A DNA stretch of 64,000 nt, taken from positions 4,712,001 through 4,776,000 of the forward strand of contig NC_067301.1 of NCBI RefSeq assembly GCF_020740795.1, given 5' to 3'. The translations under genes and the position numbers were made by a program. Positions 53,347 through 64,000 of this stretch are shown piece after piece; the stretch's first letter is position 1, and every line of letters begins with the position of its first letter. The stretch comes from Apus apus. Lineage: Eukaryota > Chordata > Aves > Apodiformes > Apodidae. The notes under the pieces were generated by a model, which was not told where the DNA came from, searched no databases, and saw nothing but the letters and a program-made list of their open reading frames with translations.

Positions 53347-56300
53347 CTGCAGGGGGAAATCAGGGGAAAGTGACAGCCGGAGGCCCTAACCACCATGCCT
53401 GTCAAGGCGAGGGTTGCTGCAGGGTGCAGACATCCCCCCTGGAGTCCCTTCTCATTTCCCTGTCTCCCCTGGTGCCCTGGTCCTTGGAGCTGATATTTTC
53501 CCCATGAGCAGAACCAGGCTGGAGTTGAGGGCTCTGTGGCTGCCCGGGTCACTCCTCCCATCTCCCGTCCACTGTCCAGCTCGGCCAGCTGGAAGGGGAG
53601 AGGCACAAATGCAGTGTTGTAACTGGCAAAGAGCTGCTAACAAATAGACATGGATTGCCTGTGAAGTCCCTTGTTGCCTACACTAATTAAATTTCACTGA
53701 ATGCCAAACTGCCTTCTCTCCTAGTAAACCCCTGCTCCCTTCTCTGCTCTGGCTGCCCAGCACCCGCTGCAGGAAGCTCAGGGAAGAGGCACAGAGTCCT
53801 GAGCAGTGTTAAGCACACCAGGGGCTGCAACCCCCCTGTAAAATGCTGGGAATTAAATGTAATAAAGGGCTGGGCTGGTGGGCAAAGAGACGCCCTAAGT
53901 ACCTGGAACAAAGTACTTAATCAGTGGAGATAGGCAGCTTGTCTTTTAAGAACAAGAACCCGCATTTCAACAGCCTGACCTTGGGAGAAGACAGAACGAA
54001 GGAGTTGTGGAGCCACATCCCTTTGCTATAGCAGCATCCTGCAGTTGGGGCTTGAGGGATTTCTATCAATAACAAGCTGCGAGTGATCTTGTTTCTCTTA
54101 ACTTTACATCCAGCAATTCTGAGGAACTACCTCTTGCCTGAGCATTCCTGGTCTCTCTGTGACTCATTAGCAGAGACAGCTGGTACTGGACAAGCTGGGA
54201 CAGATAGTTTGACAGGAACATATTCTGTTTCCCATGCGGGTGGGAATCTTGGAAGCACATTTCCAAGTCACTTCTCACAAATACCATGTTTACTGCTGGG
54301 ACTGCTGAATCTATCTGCTGGCTCTGTCAGCACCAGCATTCACTAAGGACCACTCAGTGAGCAGCTCAAAAGATGGATAAATACAGGCAGAAGCAATTAT
54401 TTTGAGTTTACATTACAGGCTGTTTATGGGCATTTTTATATAACTTAGCTCTAGTAACTAACCCTGCTTCCACACAAGAGAAACTGAGGCACAGAAAAAT
54501 TACATGCTATGATTGTAGCATTAAAAAAAAAAGGATAAAAGCTGATTCCTACTGCTATGCTACAAGTAACAGAAATATCCTAATTAGGGAGATGGACTGG
54601 GGAACCCAGTGTGTCTCCTGGGTCATGTCTTACTCAAAGCTTCTTTCCTAGCTGTTAAGTGTTACATTTTGAAATGACTTGCACCAAGCAGAGCCAGAAG
54701 CTTCAAACTCGGGGATGGGGAAGGCAAAACTAAGCCTGCTGGTCAGGGCTGCTCCTTCCGCATGATCAGCTGTGACTGTTAGTGAAACGAAGCAGCTCTT
54801 CCCTGCACTAATCCACTGTTAACAGCCTTTCTGCTTAGGGGTGTTCCTGAGCTGCAGATCAAAATGCTTTGGCAGCAGCTACAGATCTTAGCAGGGGTGG
54901 CTTGTGGCACACCTTGGAGTAGCTGCTCAGTTCCCTGTACTACATCCACCAGTGCGTCAGAACGCGCAGATCTTTCTTCTGCATTGTTAGACATTTCAGG
55001 GTGATTTGTACGTAAAATCCCAATATTCTCAAAATACTTGTCTGACTTAACAACAGCAGTGACAGTAGGGACTGGTTCATCAGCATCTAACAATTTTTCA
55101 GCTTGCAGAATGCTCCAAAGAGAATCACTATATCTATTATATAATTATTTTGTAAGCAATAGTGTGTAGAAGACTAAGAGTGGTTATGCTTGAATTCATT
55201 TTTACCAAAGCCTTATTTACCAATTTATTCCCTACACCTTGTTTCTTTTTCCCCCAGCAGCTAGCATCTGCAGCAGAAAGTTTACTTTTTAAGTACTAGA
55301 TTTGTTATTGTAAGAATGTACAGCTGAAAGTTTACAGTTATCCCCAGAAGGGTTAATCCCAGCCAGCTGCAGAAGCCCTGATCTCCAGCAGAATGCTAAC
55401 CCTAGCACCTCACACTGTGTATGTTTCTTTCTTGCAGCCAGTTTTGTTGTTAATGGGATGTGAGCCCACTCCTGAAACATTAAGACACTGATGGATGACC
55501 TGGAGCCAACGCTAAGACTGAAAAAATGATGTGGATCTGCACAAAGGAGAGGTTAGTGCCTTTTGAAACCAACACTGGGATCCTTCACTTCTCTGGGTAG
55601 CTCCTCTGCAGGACTGAAATACCAGCAGCCTCAAGGATACCTGAACTGGGCTGCCAGAGTGTGGGGTGACTACCCACAGCTCAGAGGAACCTCGGGGATG
55701 GCAAGGAAATACAGGTGAGAAAACTGCGGGCGAGGACAAGCAGAACAGGGCACTTGCTTGTGATCATGTTATGCTATGGCTTCTTACCCCTCTGGCCTCT
55801 TAGGGAAATAGTCCAAGAAAACAAAGTTATTATAGTGCTATAGCCATTATAATATTAGAGTTTTGCCAGTTGGTAGGATAATTATATTGCTATAATAAGT
55901 TCTGCCACTGCATAGAGCTGTGCTGGTCCAGAGTGTAATTATTCTAGCAGAACTATGTCAGTATAACTCCCCTTGTGAATACTACTCTGGAAAAAGCAAT
56001 TTTATTCTGATATAATTACTTCATTTATTATTCCTCTGTTACTTTCTTACTGAACCCATCTTTTCAACATTTGTCCTTCCCATGAGTCCTATTTAAAATA
56101 TTATCTCCCCTGATCATTTTACCAATTATGTATCTTTTCTCTCCCTCCCTAGTACTCGGCTTTATTCTCTCATGCTGTACTCTATCAGCAGTATTATTTT
56201 CTCCTCTCTGTTCTGTTCTTTTTGCCAGTTTTTGCTTAGCTCAGACTTCACTTTTGCAGCTCTTTGGCATCTGCCCTGGTACCTTTCCTAAATAAATTGA

Positions 56301-56577
56301 TTAGTAAACTGTAGTAATAGTCCATGTGTCAGCATGAAGCTGTAGTTCCTTGGAATAAAGAGAGGTGGAAGAGTTGTTTGCATCAGATAAAGTCTAATTG
56401 CCCTCAGTACCCCTCCCCAGCCTGCCCCTGTGCCCCCACCTCACCCAGCTCCTGCACAGGGTGCATTATACTCACCCTGGTGTTCTGTATTGCCAGTCTC
56501 TCTTCTCCAGGCAGGGCAGTGGCTCTCACGCTCCACACCAGCAGCAGAACGGACACCAGGCTGGCCACCAGCTGCAT
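53131..56577 (-). CDS. CORT: cortistatin / somatostatin-2 precursor
   Basis: Preprohormone of the somatostatin family. Two coding exons, 56476-56577 (34 codons) and 53131-53346 (71 codons plus stop), join in phase 0 to give 105 aa. Residues 1 to about 20 are a signal peptide (MQLVASLVSVLLLVWSVRAT). The C-terminus after the dibasic RK (90-91) is [14 protein letters not shown], the cyclic 14-mer with Cys94-Cys105 and the FWKT pharmacophore. Pro at position 2 distinguishes the somatostatin-2/cortistatin lineage from somatostatin-1 ([14 protein letters not shown]). The spacer carries RKDAILKMLAGLL and an acidic region, as in the family. The peptide acts on somatostatin receptors in brain and endocrine tissue. 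The intron is 3.1 kb. In human, CORT lies about half a megabase from MASP2 (recalled, not checked). Confidence 0.95.
54420..54560 (-). repeat. MIR-type SINE fragment
   Basis: 'agagaaactgaggcacagaaaaattac' is the antisense MIR core, with partial flanks. It lies in the CORT intron. Confidence 0.65.
54779..55142 (-). other. unrecognised coding-like open frame in the CORT intron
   Basis: An uninterrupted frame of about 121 codons, ending in TAA at 54779-54781. It reads YSDSLWSILQAEKLLDADEP followed by VPTVTAVVKSDKYFENIGIL, then SNNAEERSARSDALVDVVQG. Unlike the chance frames around it, the peptide is acidic and hydrophilic, with a natural-looking residue mix and heptad-like stretches. No family was recognised and no clear splice sites bound it. 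It could be an exon of an unknown transcript, a fossil exon or chance. Confidence 0.25.
56476..56577 (-). CDS. CORT: CORT exon 1 (signal peptide)
   Basis: ATG at 56575-56577, donor ACCAGG then GTGAGT. It encodes the hydrophobic signal sequence and the start of the propeptide (LPGEERLAIQNTR). Confidence 0.93.
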
Positions 56578-56671
56578 GATGTACAGGCTGTGACTACTGT
56601 GCTGAATTAGGAAGACTGGGAGAGGGAGCTGTTTCTGGGCTCTCTTCTGCCTCAGACAATGGCTGCAGCCC

Positions 56672-56680
56672 CTTTATATA
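56672..56680 (-). promoter_or_regulatory. CORT: CORT TATA box (TATATAAAG)
   Basis: A strong TATA box on the minus strand, about 95 bases upstream of the ATG. It predicts transcription starting near 56648 and a 5' UTR of roughly 70 bases. Confidence 0.8.
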
Positions 56681-56702
56681 GCCCTCCCCCTAGCCCAGTG
56701 GG

Positions 56703-56710
56703 TGACGCAA
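56703..56710 (-). promoter_or_regulatory. CORT: CRE-like site of CORT promoter (TTGCGTCA)
   Basis: A one-base variant of the CRE, about 22 bases upstream of the TATA box. The somatostatin promoter has its CRE in the same relation to its TATA box, which suggests cAMP/CREB-ATF control. A TAAT-containing stretch lies just upstream and could bind homeodomain factors. Confidence 0.5.
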
Positions 56711-56719
56711 ACAATTAAG

Positions 56720-59700
56720 TCTATATCAAAGGCAAATTAGACTTTGGAGAGGTTGTTAACACTTGGCTGCTTGAGTGGGATACTTCAGTGCCTCTGGGCT
56801 TTCCATGTGCCAGACCTGCAGAGACTGAAGAAGAAAGGGTTTGGGACTCTCCACCTGAGAAACTGTAGGCACTACCTGTGCCTGTCCTAGTTAGCTGAAT
56901 TCTGCTTGGGAACATAATGTTGGCTAGAATAGGTCACCAGCTTGCACAAACCTCTGGCCAATGCTGGATCATTCAGAGGAAAGAGGTGAAACTTCTGGCC
57001 ACCAGTACTTAGATATGGGGCTTGGACCCTCAGCCTGCATGTCCAAACAGCTCCAGACTCTGGGGGTATTTGGATCTCAATCTCTGCATCCAGTGATGCA
57101 TCTCACTGTGGAATGCCAATATGCCTGGCTTTCCCTTCACAGTAACATGGGGACACAGGCTGCAGCTCTGCAGTGATATAATTTGTCTTCCAAATGTACA
57201 CAAGGCTACCTGGAAGCCAGCTGGAGGTTACTGGGGTTTATTCCTAGTATTCTTTCAATACATCTTGAACCTATCCCAGAAGTATCGATCTACACAGTGA
57301 ATCCTGACTTGGAGATGTTGAGTTTAAATGTATTAAAGGGAAAACAAAGCACTGAAAGGCTGGTCAGAGCTGGAGCTGCTCTGCTCAGTGAGCCTTCAGA
57401 AAAAGGCTTGAGGTATGCTAGCACTGACTGCAGGCTGCCTGGAGTTCAGTTCCTACCATTTCTCATCTCTGGTTAGCAGTTGTTAATAATGCTTCTCCCT
57501 TTGCCCAAAATGCTGTCCCACCAGTGAGATTGGTTCGTGGGCCAGCAGAAGGTGCTGTTAAGCACTGCTATCTGCTCTGCATTGTCCCCATCCACTGTCA
57601 CACCCCTGTGCCATGCAGAGACAGAGCTAAGATCCCATCTCTCCACTAGCCCTTTCTCCAGAAGCACTTGCCTCGGGGCAAGTTCTCTTCTGCCCCTAAC
57701 AATAAAACAATCAAAAGGTAAATTGTTATCCTAATTTAGCACATAGAAAAACCCCTCAGGGATGCTGTGGCAGAACTAAGAACAGGAGGCAGGAAAACCT
57801 GTTCCCCACTTCTACTGCTTACCAAACATTACAGTTCCTGGGAACATCACCATGAAGCTTTGCCTGCAAACAGTCCAGTTCCTAACGCCAGTTCCACCTC
57901 CCTGGATGCACTTAAGGGAAAAGATGCCATCACTTCCAGGCATATTTGAAAAGAAATGCTGGATTCCCTCACTGAAAGTCAGGAAGAAAAAAACTTTTCT
58001 GAGTCATATGGGCTTACGGGGAAAGATGACAATCTGGCAATTTCTAGAAATGGATTTTCCTCAGAAAACTTTGTAACCTCATTGCTTCTCACCCCCGCCT
58101 TGTGAGAGCTTGGCTTCCGCGCCGCCTTCCGATGAAACATTATCTGTTTCCTTTTAAACTGATCTTGCTAGTTTATCAGAATTGCTGTGTTAGCCCTTTG
58201 TAATGGATTCTGTCAAACACTTCCCAGCCAGTCTGGGGCTGGAGACAGAGAGCAGTGAAGAAGTATCAGGCTCCAGCAAGCAGACAAATCACAGGGACTT
58301 GCCAAATGACCCGTAGCTGATTTGCTCCAGGAGAGGTAAAAGTGGGAAAATAGCAAATGGAGAAAGCACACTTGGTTGATCAAGAGGAACGAAGGGCAGG
58401 TACCTGAGAGTGTGAGATGTGCCTGGGCTGACAGGCAGGCAGGAGGTGAATCCCCAACTGTTGGTTATGAGGCAGGACTAAACCTCGTGGGCCTGTTAGC
58501 CCCAAAGCTGGACAGACAGCAGCAGCAGCGCAGCAAGGTCTCCATGCTGGGGCCATCTGGTCTAACCAAACTGCTTGTTCTGATAAATATGGTTTTGTTT
58601 GCAGCTTTGCCTTCTGAATGAGCTGTTTTCTATAAAGCTTAATTGAGTGAATGGGGTCACAATATGACAATTCTACCAAAAAAGGGATGATGTGCTGAGC
58701 TAGGGATTGGCTTCTGGGGAGGCCCACAGGGATGTGAACAGTGACCAGGCTGCCATTACTCTGTCCTGGGAATAAAAGGCAATCATAATTGTCACCCCTT
58801 GAGGTGGTTGGCTTTGGAGAGAGAGTTTCTGGTAGCACCAAACCTGGGGCCTGCTGACCAGTACAGTGCAGGGAAAACCTGTGCTGGGCAAGGCTGGATA
58901 CCTCTTCCCAGCTGGGAGGGAGGGTAAGAGGGACACACCAAAGCACTTACACTCTAATGCCCACAGCCGGACCAGAACTCTGAAACCAAACAAGTTCCTT
59001 CTGGGCTCTGCTATGGCATCCCTCAATATCAGATGCCTCTTTTCCAGATTCGTCCAAATTCCCTAGTGCCCTTTCCTTTCCTTACATTCTCTCTGCTGAT
59101 TCCCTTACATTATTCTGCCCTCCTCAAGTTCTGGTCCTCTGGCCTTGCTACCACCACTGCTGACCAGCTCCCCATCACAGGCTATAGCACCATCTCCTTC
59201 TCCACAGGAAGTAAAATAACTGTCGTGATAACATTTGCTCTTTTTAGTAACTGGAAAGAGTTCAACATACAGCACCAGGATTGTTCTTCATTCCTACTGT
59301 TCCCTATTCCCTTTTGCATTGACTGACTGACCTTTAAGAAGGCCCCAATTATTAATTTTTGCCAACACTTAAATGCTTATCACTCTGCACAGCAAAGGTT
59401 AAAGGTTTTCCCTTGGAGGAATAAACATTCCTGACAAATCTTTCCTTGATTTCCTCTTACAGCTCTGTTGTCTGACTCACCCCTTTAGAAGTCTTCTTCC
59501 TTGATGCTCTCTTCTGTCAGGAGCTGCAGATGGTCTGGGTGGGTTTCTGTCACTTTACAGTGAGGGTAGATCTATCTGCAATCAGCATATCCATGTAGAC
59601 ATCCCTGGAAACTTGGTAAGGGTAGGGATGCTCCAGAAGGAAGTCAGCATACAGTAACTGGAAAAGGCCTGGTTATCCAAGGATTTGGGCTCACACCATG

Positions 59701-62700
59701 GCTTCAGCAGGGATGCAGAGTGGGTTCAGAAGTACAGCAGAATATCCTGACATAATCACATAAGACAACCTGCATCTTTCTGTGATCAAGGGTGCACCAG
59801 CAACATGCAATGGGAGAGGATTTTTTTATCTCTTAAGAAAGAGGCCACTGACCTCTTCTCAGTGCACCTGTACAGCAGCAAATATAAAAAAGCCAAGACT
59901 ACATCTGGCACCAAATGCCACCTTAAGGAATGAGATAGTTTCTCAATTGCTTTCCTCCATGGCCTGCAGAGTTGCCCTCTTCTGCCTGTTTGTTGCCTGT
60001 TCTGGGTTCAGATCACCATGTCTTGAAGCATGTAGCAGAATTGCATCAGGCTTCCAGAACAAAGTCTGGATCCCAAAGGTGAAGCACTCAGCTGCAGCTG
60101 AAGGAAGGGTTCAAATGCTGCTGCTTTCCTCTCCCTGGAAGCCTCTCTCCCTGCCCTCAAGAGCCCCAAGTTTCAAAGGCCAACGAAGTAAAGCAAGCAA
60201 TAGTCAGCTGACTGTTGTGAGCCTTCCTGGAAGGGGAAACGAATTGGTTCATGGGCCTGAAATCACAGCTCATTTATCAGGCCAGGCTTGCAGTATTCCC
60301 TGGCACTGCACTCCCCAGGGGCTTTGGAGGAGTGTGCAGGTGGCTGTTCAGCCATAGCTCTTCACTAACCCAACAGACCCAGGGAAGAGGCTGCAACAGC
60401 CTGCGCTGGAGCCTCCTGCTCTGCTCCTCCCTGGCAAGAGCTGCAAAGTGGGGGCAATACCCCAGGGATGCTGCTGTCAGAGCATGCACGACTACAAGCC
60501 TCTTACAGCTCTCTAGGGAGGCTGTGCTGCCTTCTCACTCTGCTGACCCCAGAGGGACTGCAGGATAAAGGGAGGGCGAGTGTAATGCTTCAGTGGTGTG
60601 CCCAAACCCTCTTTGTTATTTCAGACTTAAATATTTCAGTCATCCCTCCAAAAATCTTCCTCAAAAATAACTATTTGCTATGCAATACTTCTATTTCAAA
60701 ACACCTCTGTTTTCCATTGAAAATATTTTGCCTGGCTCCAAGTAGGAAGCACTTCAGGCTGTGAAGCAGCTGAGGATCCTTGAGGTTACAACCCACTGAC
60801 ACATGAACTGACCTCTGTTACACCAGACTTGTCCCCTTGGTGACAAGATTAGCTGGATGAGGCTGGGACAGAAACGTTTCTTTGCCATTTGGATTTCCTG
60901 AGGGATTCCATATGCACTGTGCTTTGTGGGAGTCCTGCCCAAAAGGGCTCACCACGGACTTTTAACACACAAGACTGTCAGACTGCCAGCACCACAGAGG
61001 GACTGCTCAGCTGGGAGAGCTTTAAACAGGAATTCCAGATGTGGGGTTCTGGTTACTCCCCTCCTACAGCTAAAGGGGGATGAAACCCATGCAGGGTCAT
61101 CACATCCATCATCTTGCCCTTATCCCTGGCACACAGATTTGGCTTTGTTAAGCAAACTCCTTCCCATTCAGTACAAAGCAGAGGGCAGCCCCCTCTTCAG
61201 GGTCTGGCCAGCTCTCCTCTACACCAACCATCATGGAGTGGGTGTCCTTGAAACGCCTGCCACCAAGATCCTTAACGTTCCTAATGATCCTCTCAGTCTT
61301 TATCTGCTTCACACATCACTGTGCTATAATTGATGAGATTCCCTGGCTCCAATTCCCCACCCTTTGCATATTTTAAAAGCACTTAACTCCATCCTATACG
61401 TGACCAGGGAAGAGCGTCACCTAGAATTCTTGGTATTTAACTTGATAAATTTCTCATCTTACTTTTTAACAACATTGTCTGTCTCTTTTGCTAGGCCTCA
61501 GATGCTATTCTTTTGCCCACACTTTTCCCTCTTCTTCCCACACTTTTCCCTCTTCTTCTCCCACCATTTTATCAAAGGAACTTTCCACTCCCTGAACTTG
61601 GTGGCACTTGTTAGCACTTTTTTGACTGTTTGCTTACTGAGGCTGCTGTTCTCTGATGAAAGATGAATTGTCATTCTTACTTCAGCAGTCTCTTGCTCCA
61701 GCCAAGCTGCATCAATAATTCAGCCAGGCCTCGATAACATTAGCTCTGGATGAATACAACACTCATACCAATTAACTGGCTGAAAGGGCTCAAGAGATAC
61801 AAGCAAGAGATTTCTCTTAATTTTTTTTAAGCTCCTTTCTGAACTTCTAAAATTGAGTTAGTTCAATGAGTAAAGCGCAGAGCAGGGAGCCTGACACAGT
61901 TCAGAAGGCGCCAAGAGGCTTAAACAATTAATGTGCTAAAGCCCATCAGGCTCTGTTCCCTTGCTGGTCTCCACCTGCTCTGACTGATATTACATTGTAT
62001 GTTGCTTGGGACAAAGCCTATCCCTGCTTATATGCTCCTGGTTTAATAAGATGCTGGAACACGACTGCAGAATGCCTGGACAAACAACATCTTTGTGGAT
62101 CTTTGCTTATGAACAGCCTTGCTTGATTAGCCTTGAGGAAAAGCCAGCTAAAACTCTGGAAAAGCTACTCAAGGCCTTTAGTTGCCCACTTGGAGACACT
62201 GTGAAGATTGCTTTCCAGTGCTCAGCACTCAATTCTACATGAGGCCCCACCAGCTCTCTCCTGTTGGGCATTACCCAAATTGCCAGTCCCTTTTCAATCT
62301 CCGCAGGGACCTGCAGCAGAACAGGTCAGACACACACTTGTGGGAGGGATAATCAGTCTGTAGACACAACTGCCTGTCAGATGTCTGCCAGGCCAGATAC
62401 CATTCCAGAACCTTAAACTGCATGTAGACCTCATGGCACCTCTCAGCACAGGGGTGACTTCTAACAGTCCTCAAGGCTGCTCAGATGGAACTAGCTACGG
62501 ATGTACAAAAGCTGTTGCTCCCTTTCTTGCTGCACTTGGAGTGCTTAATTCAAGCACAGATCTCTGTCTTCACCTAGTGCAAGGCACTGAAGTGTTTGAA
62601 ACTGCCTACAAATAACGGTGGTTTGGAATGACTCAAACTGTATATAGGACCCTATGGACTGAGTTTGTGCAACTTGGACAGCAAACATCCTTGTCTTCCT

Positions 62701-64000
62701 GCTCTCATCACCGGCCACTCACAAAACTTATAAATCTGGAGAGGGCTCAGAGGAAATAGAAGGAATAATTAGCTGTGTGGAAGCTAGTAACAGATCTGAG
62801 GAAGCTTTTTTCCTCCTGGGCATTGTTGTACTCACAAAAGGTGAGTGGAAGGCTTGAACTTGTTACTAGTTGGCAGCTGCTCCAACGCCTTCCTGGAGAG
62901 AGTGCCAGAGGTAGTTTTCTATCAAGAATGAAGCACTGAATGGCAGCCTCCTTTACTGGTCTGGTCTTTATAGTAAAAATACATGAGTTGAGCAATGAAA
63001 ATGCCTCAATAGCCCTAACTGATCAGTAGCTGCAGGAGACAGTTAAGCGGCAAAATGGGTGTAATCTCAACAGAAGAATACAAAGGAGATCTGCACCTTA
63101 GCAACGCTTTGCAGACCCTAATGACCACCATCCAGCTGTACTGACACTGGTAGTAGAAAGGGGGATTGGGAAAGAAGTGGTGAGTCTGATCACAGAGGGG
63201 AGAAAGCAGAAGGTTGGTACTGACACCACAGAAGTCCCTTGCTGCAGGCTCAGGGGCTGTTTGGAGGGTCACAATCATGGTAAAGCCAACCTCTGCATAG
63301 GTCTGCTCCTTCTTGTTTCCTCTTATTGCAACACAAGCCAAAAAGCCTCTCAAAAGGAGCTTTTTTGTCCTCTCCTGATGCCACCTAGTGACTGTTCCCA
63401 GCCTGTTCAGCTGAGGTTTGGCGTTCGGTTCAGCCCCTAGGAGACCCTGAGCTACTGCAATTTCTGCAGAGGCAAGGAAAGTGCAACCGAGTGGGGCCTG
63501 TGGTTGACAGAAAGTACGTGAGGCTAGCAGAGATGGGCAGCTAGGAAACAGTTTGGAAAGCTGTTCCAGAGGCTGCATTGGATGAGAGAATTGTTGGGAA
63601 AGAAGGTACTGACTTCTGCAGCATAGAGGATGACAGAAGCTGGAGCTATTAATTATGCAGTCAGGTTACCAGACAAAACATGCAACAGGATGGCTCTTCA
63701 GAGCATATTGTGATGGTAACTTGTCATCCCTAGAGGCAAGGGAGACAGGAGGTCAGACCAACTACAAAGCACCCCTGTATATCTTCTGACAAGCACAGCA
63801 AACTTTCAGGATCTCTCTTTTCATCCCCACACTCTCCCCAAAGAAGCACACTAACCCACACCGATGTCACCTTAACCAGAGCCGAGTGTTTAATTGATTG
63901 CAAGGGAGTGACAACCGCCCAGAGGTTGTGCTGGGAGGACACCCACTGCACAGGGGTGGCACGGAGCCTTGGAAACACAAGTAAGGAAGTGGAGGCAGAT
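56720..64000. other. gene-free interval upstream of CORT
   Basis: No gene recognised in 7.3 kb. Several frames of about 190 codons occur (58380-58946, 59782-60357, 63015-63578), but some lack a proper ATG start and none shows a domain or paired splice sites. CENPS, which precedes CORT in human, was not seen here. The stretch contains a 21-bp tandem duplication and AT-rich blocks that might be regulatory. Confidence 0.45.
61516..61557. repeat. perfect 21-bp tandem duplication
   Basis: The unit beginning CCCACACTTTTCCCTCTTCT occurs exactly twice, at 61516-61536 and 61537-61557, within a pyrimidine-rich stretch. It is a recent slippage product. Confidence 0.8.

Noticed and set aside
55820-55920. 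Inverted TTATTATAG / CTATAATAAG arms suggesting a small DNA transposon
   Set aside because: The arms are about 10 bases in very AT-rich sequence, with no target duplication or known terminal repeat. Chance is likely.
58380-60357. Open frames of about 190 codons on both strands
   Set aside because: No domains, no paired splice sites, and at least one begins at GTG rather than ATG. They are probably chance.
63015-63578. 187-codon minus-strand open frame
   Set aside because: No recognised motif or splice structure. The peptide is unlike any family I know and is probably chance.

Overview
The window is vertebrate nuclear DNA, almost certainly from a bird. TARDBP lies next to MASP2, as on human chromosome 1p36, and the introns are compact. 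The 3' end of a CR1 LINE, old MIR SINE fragments and a [Pro2]-somatostatin-14 type cortistatin gene all fit Aves. A bird outside the Galliformes is likely, because the chicken has been described as having a working MASP-2 and this bird does not appear to.

Layout. (1) 1-2.5 kb: a MIR fragment, then a CpG island with a consensus CRE and outward-facing splice donors on both strands; its gene is not recognised. (2) 2.5-15.1 kb: no gene recognised, only repeats and AT-rich stretches. (3) 15.1-22.8 kb: TARDBP (TDP-43) on the + strand, complete, with a CpG-island promoter, a non-coding first exon, five coding exons (414 aa) and a long regulated 3' UTR. (4) 23.3-36.5 kb: the MASP2 locus on the - strand, tail to tail with TARDBP. 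Its 5' exons (signal peptide, CUB1, EGF) and the following MAp19-type terminal exon form one intact 224-aa frame. The downstream CUB2, CCP and serine-protease exons have decayed: the activation site and all three catalytic residues are changed, and stops and frameshifts are present. (5) 36.5-52.7 kb: no gene recognised; a CR1 end and a MIR. (6) 52.7-53.0 kb: a second orphan CpG island with three YY1-like sites. (7) 53.0-56.7 kb: cortistatin (CORT/PSS2) on the - strand, two exons, with a TATA box and a CRE-like site placed as in somatostatin promoters. (8) 56.7-64 kb: no gene recognised.

The main result is that the MASP2 locus seems to have been reduced to its short non-catalytic product, MAp19/sMAP, which here has a new 42-residue tail. 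Birds are reported to lack the MASP-1 protease as well, so this bird may have no conventional C4-cleaving lectin-pathway enzyme, unless a second copy exists. A second result is that the 18-residue tail of the shortened TDP-43 isoform is conserved in the TARDBP 3' UTR, while the splice donor that would reach it has moved.

All coordinates come from reading by eye. Exon boundaries follow GT-AG sites and reading-frame continuity. No database search was run.
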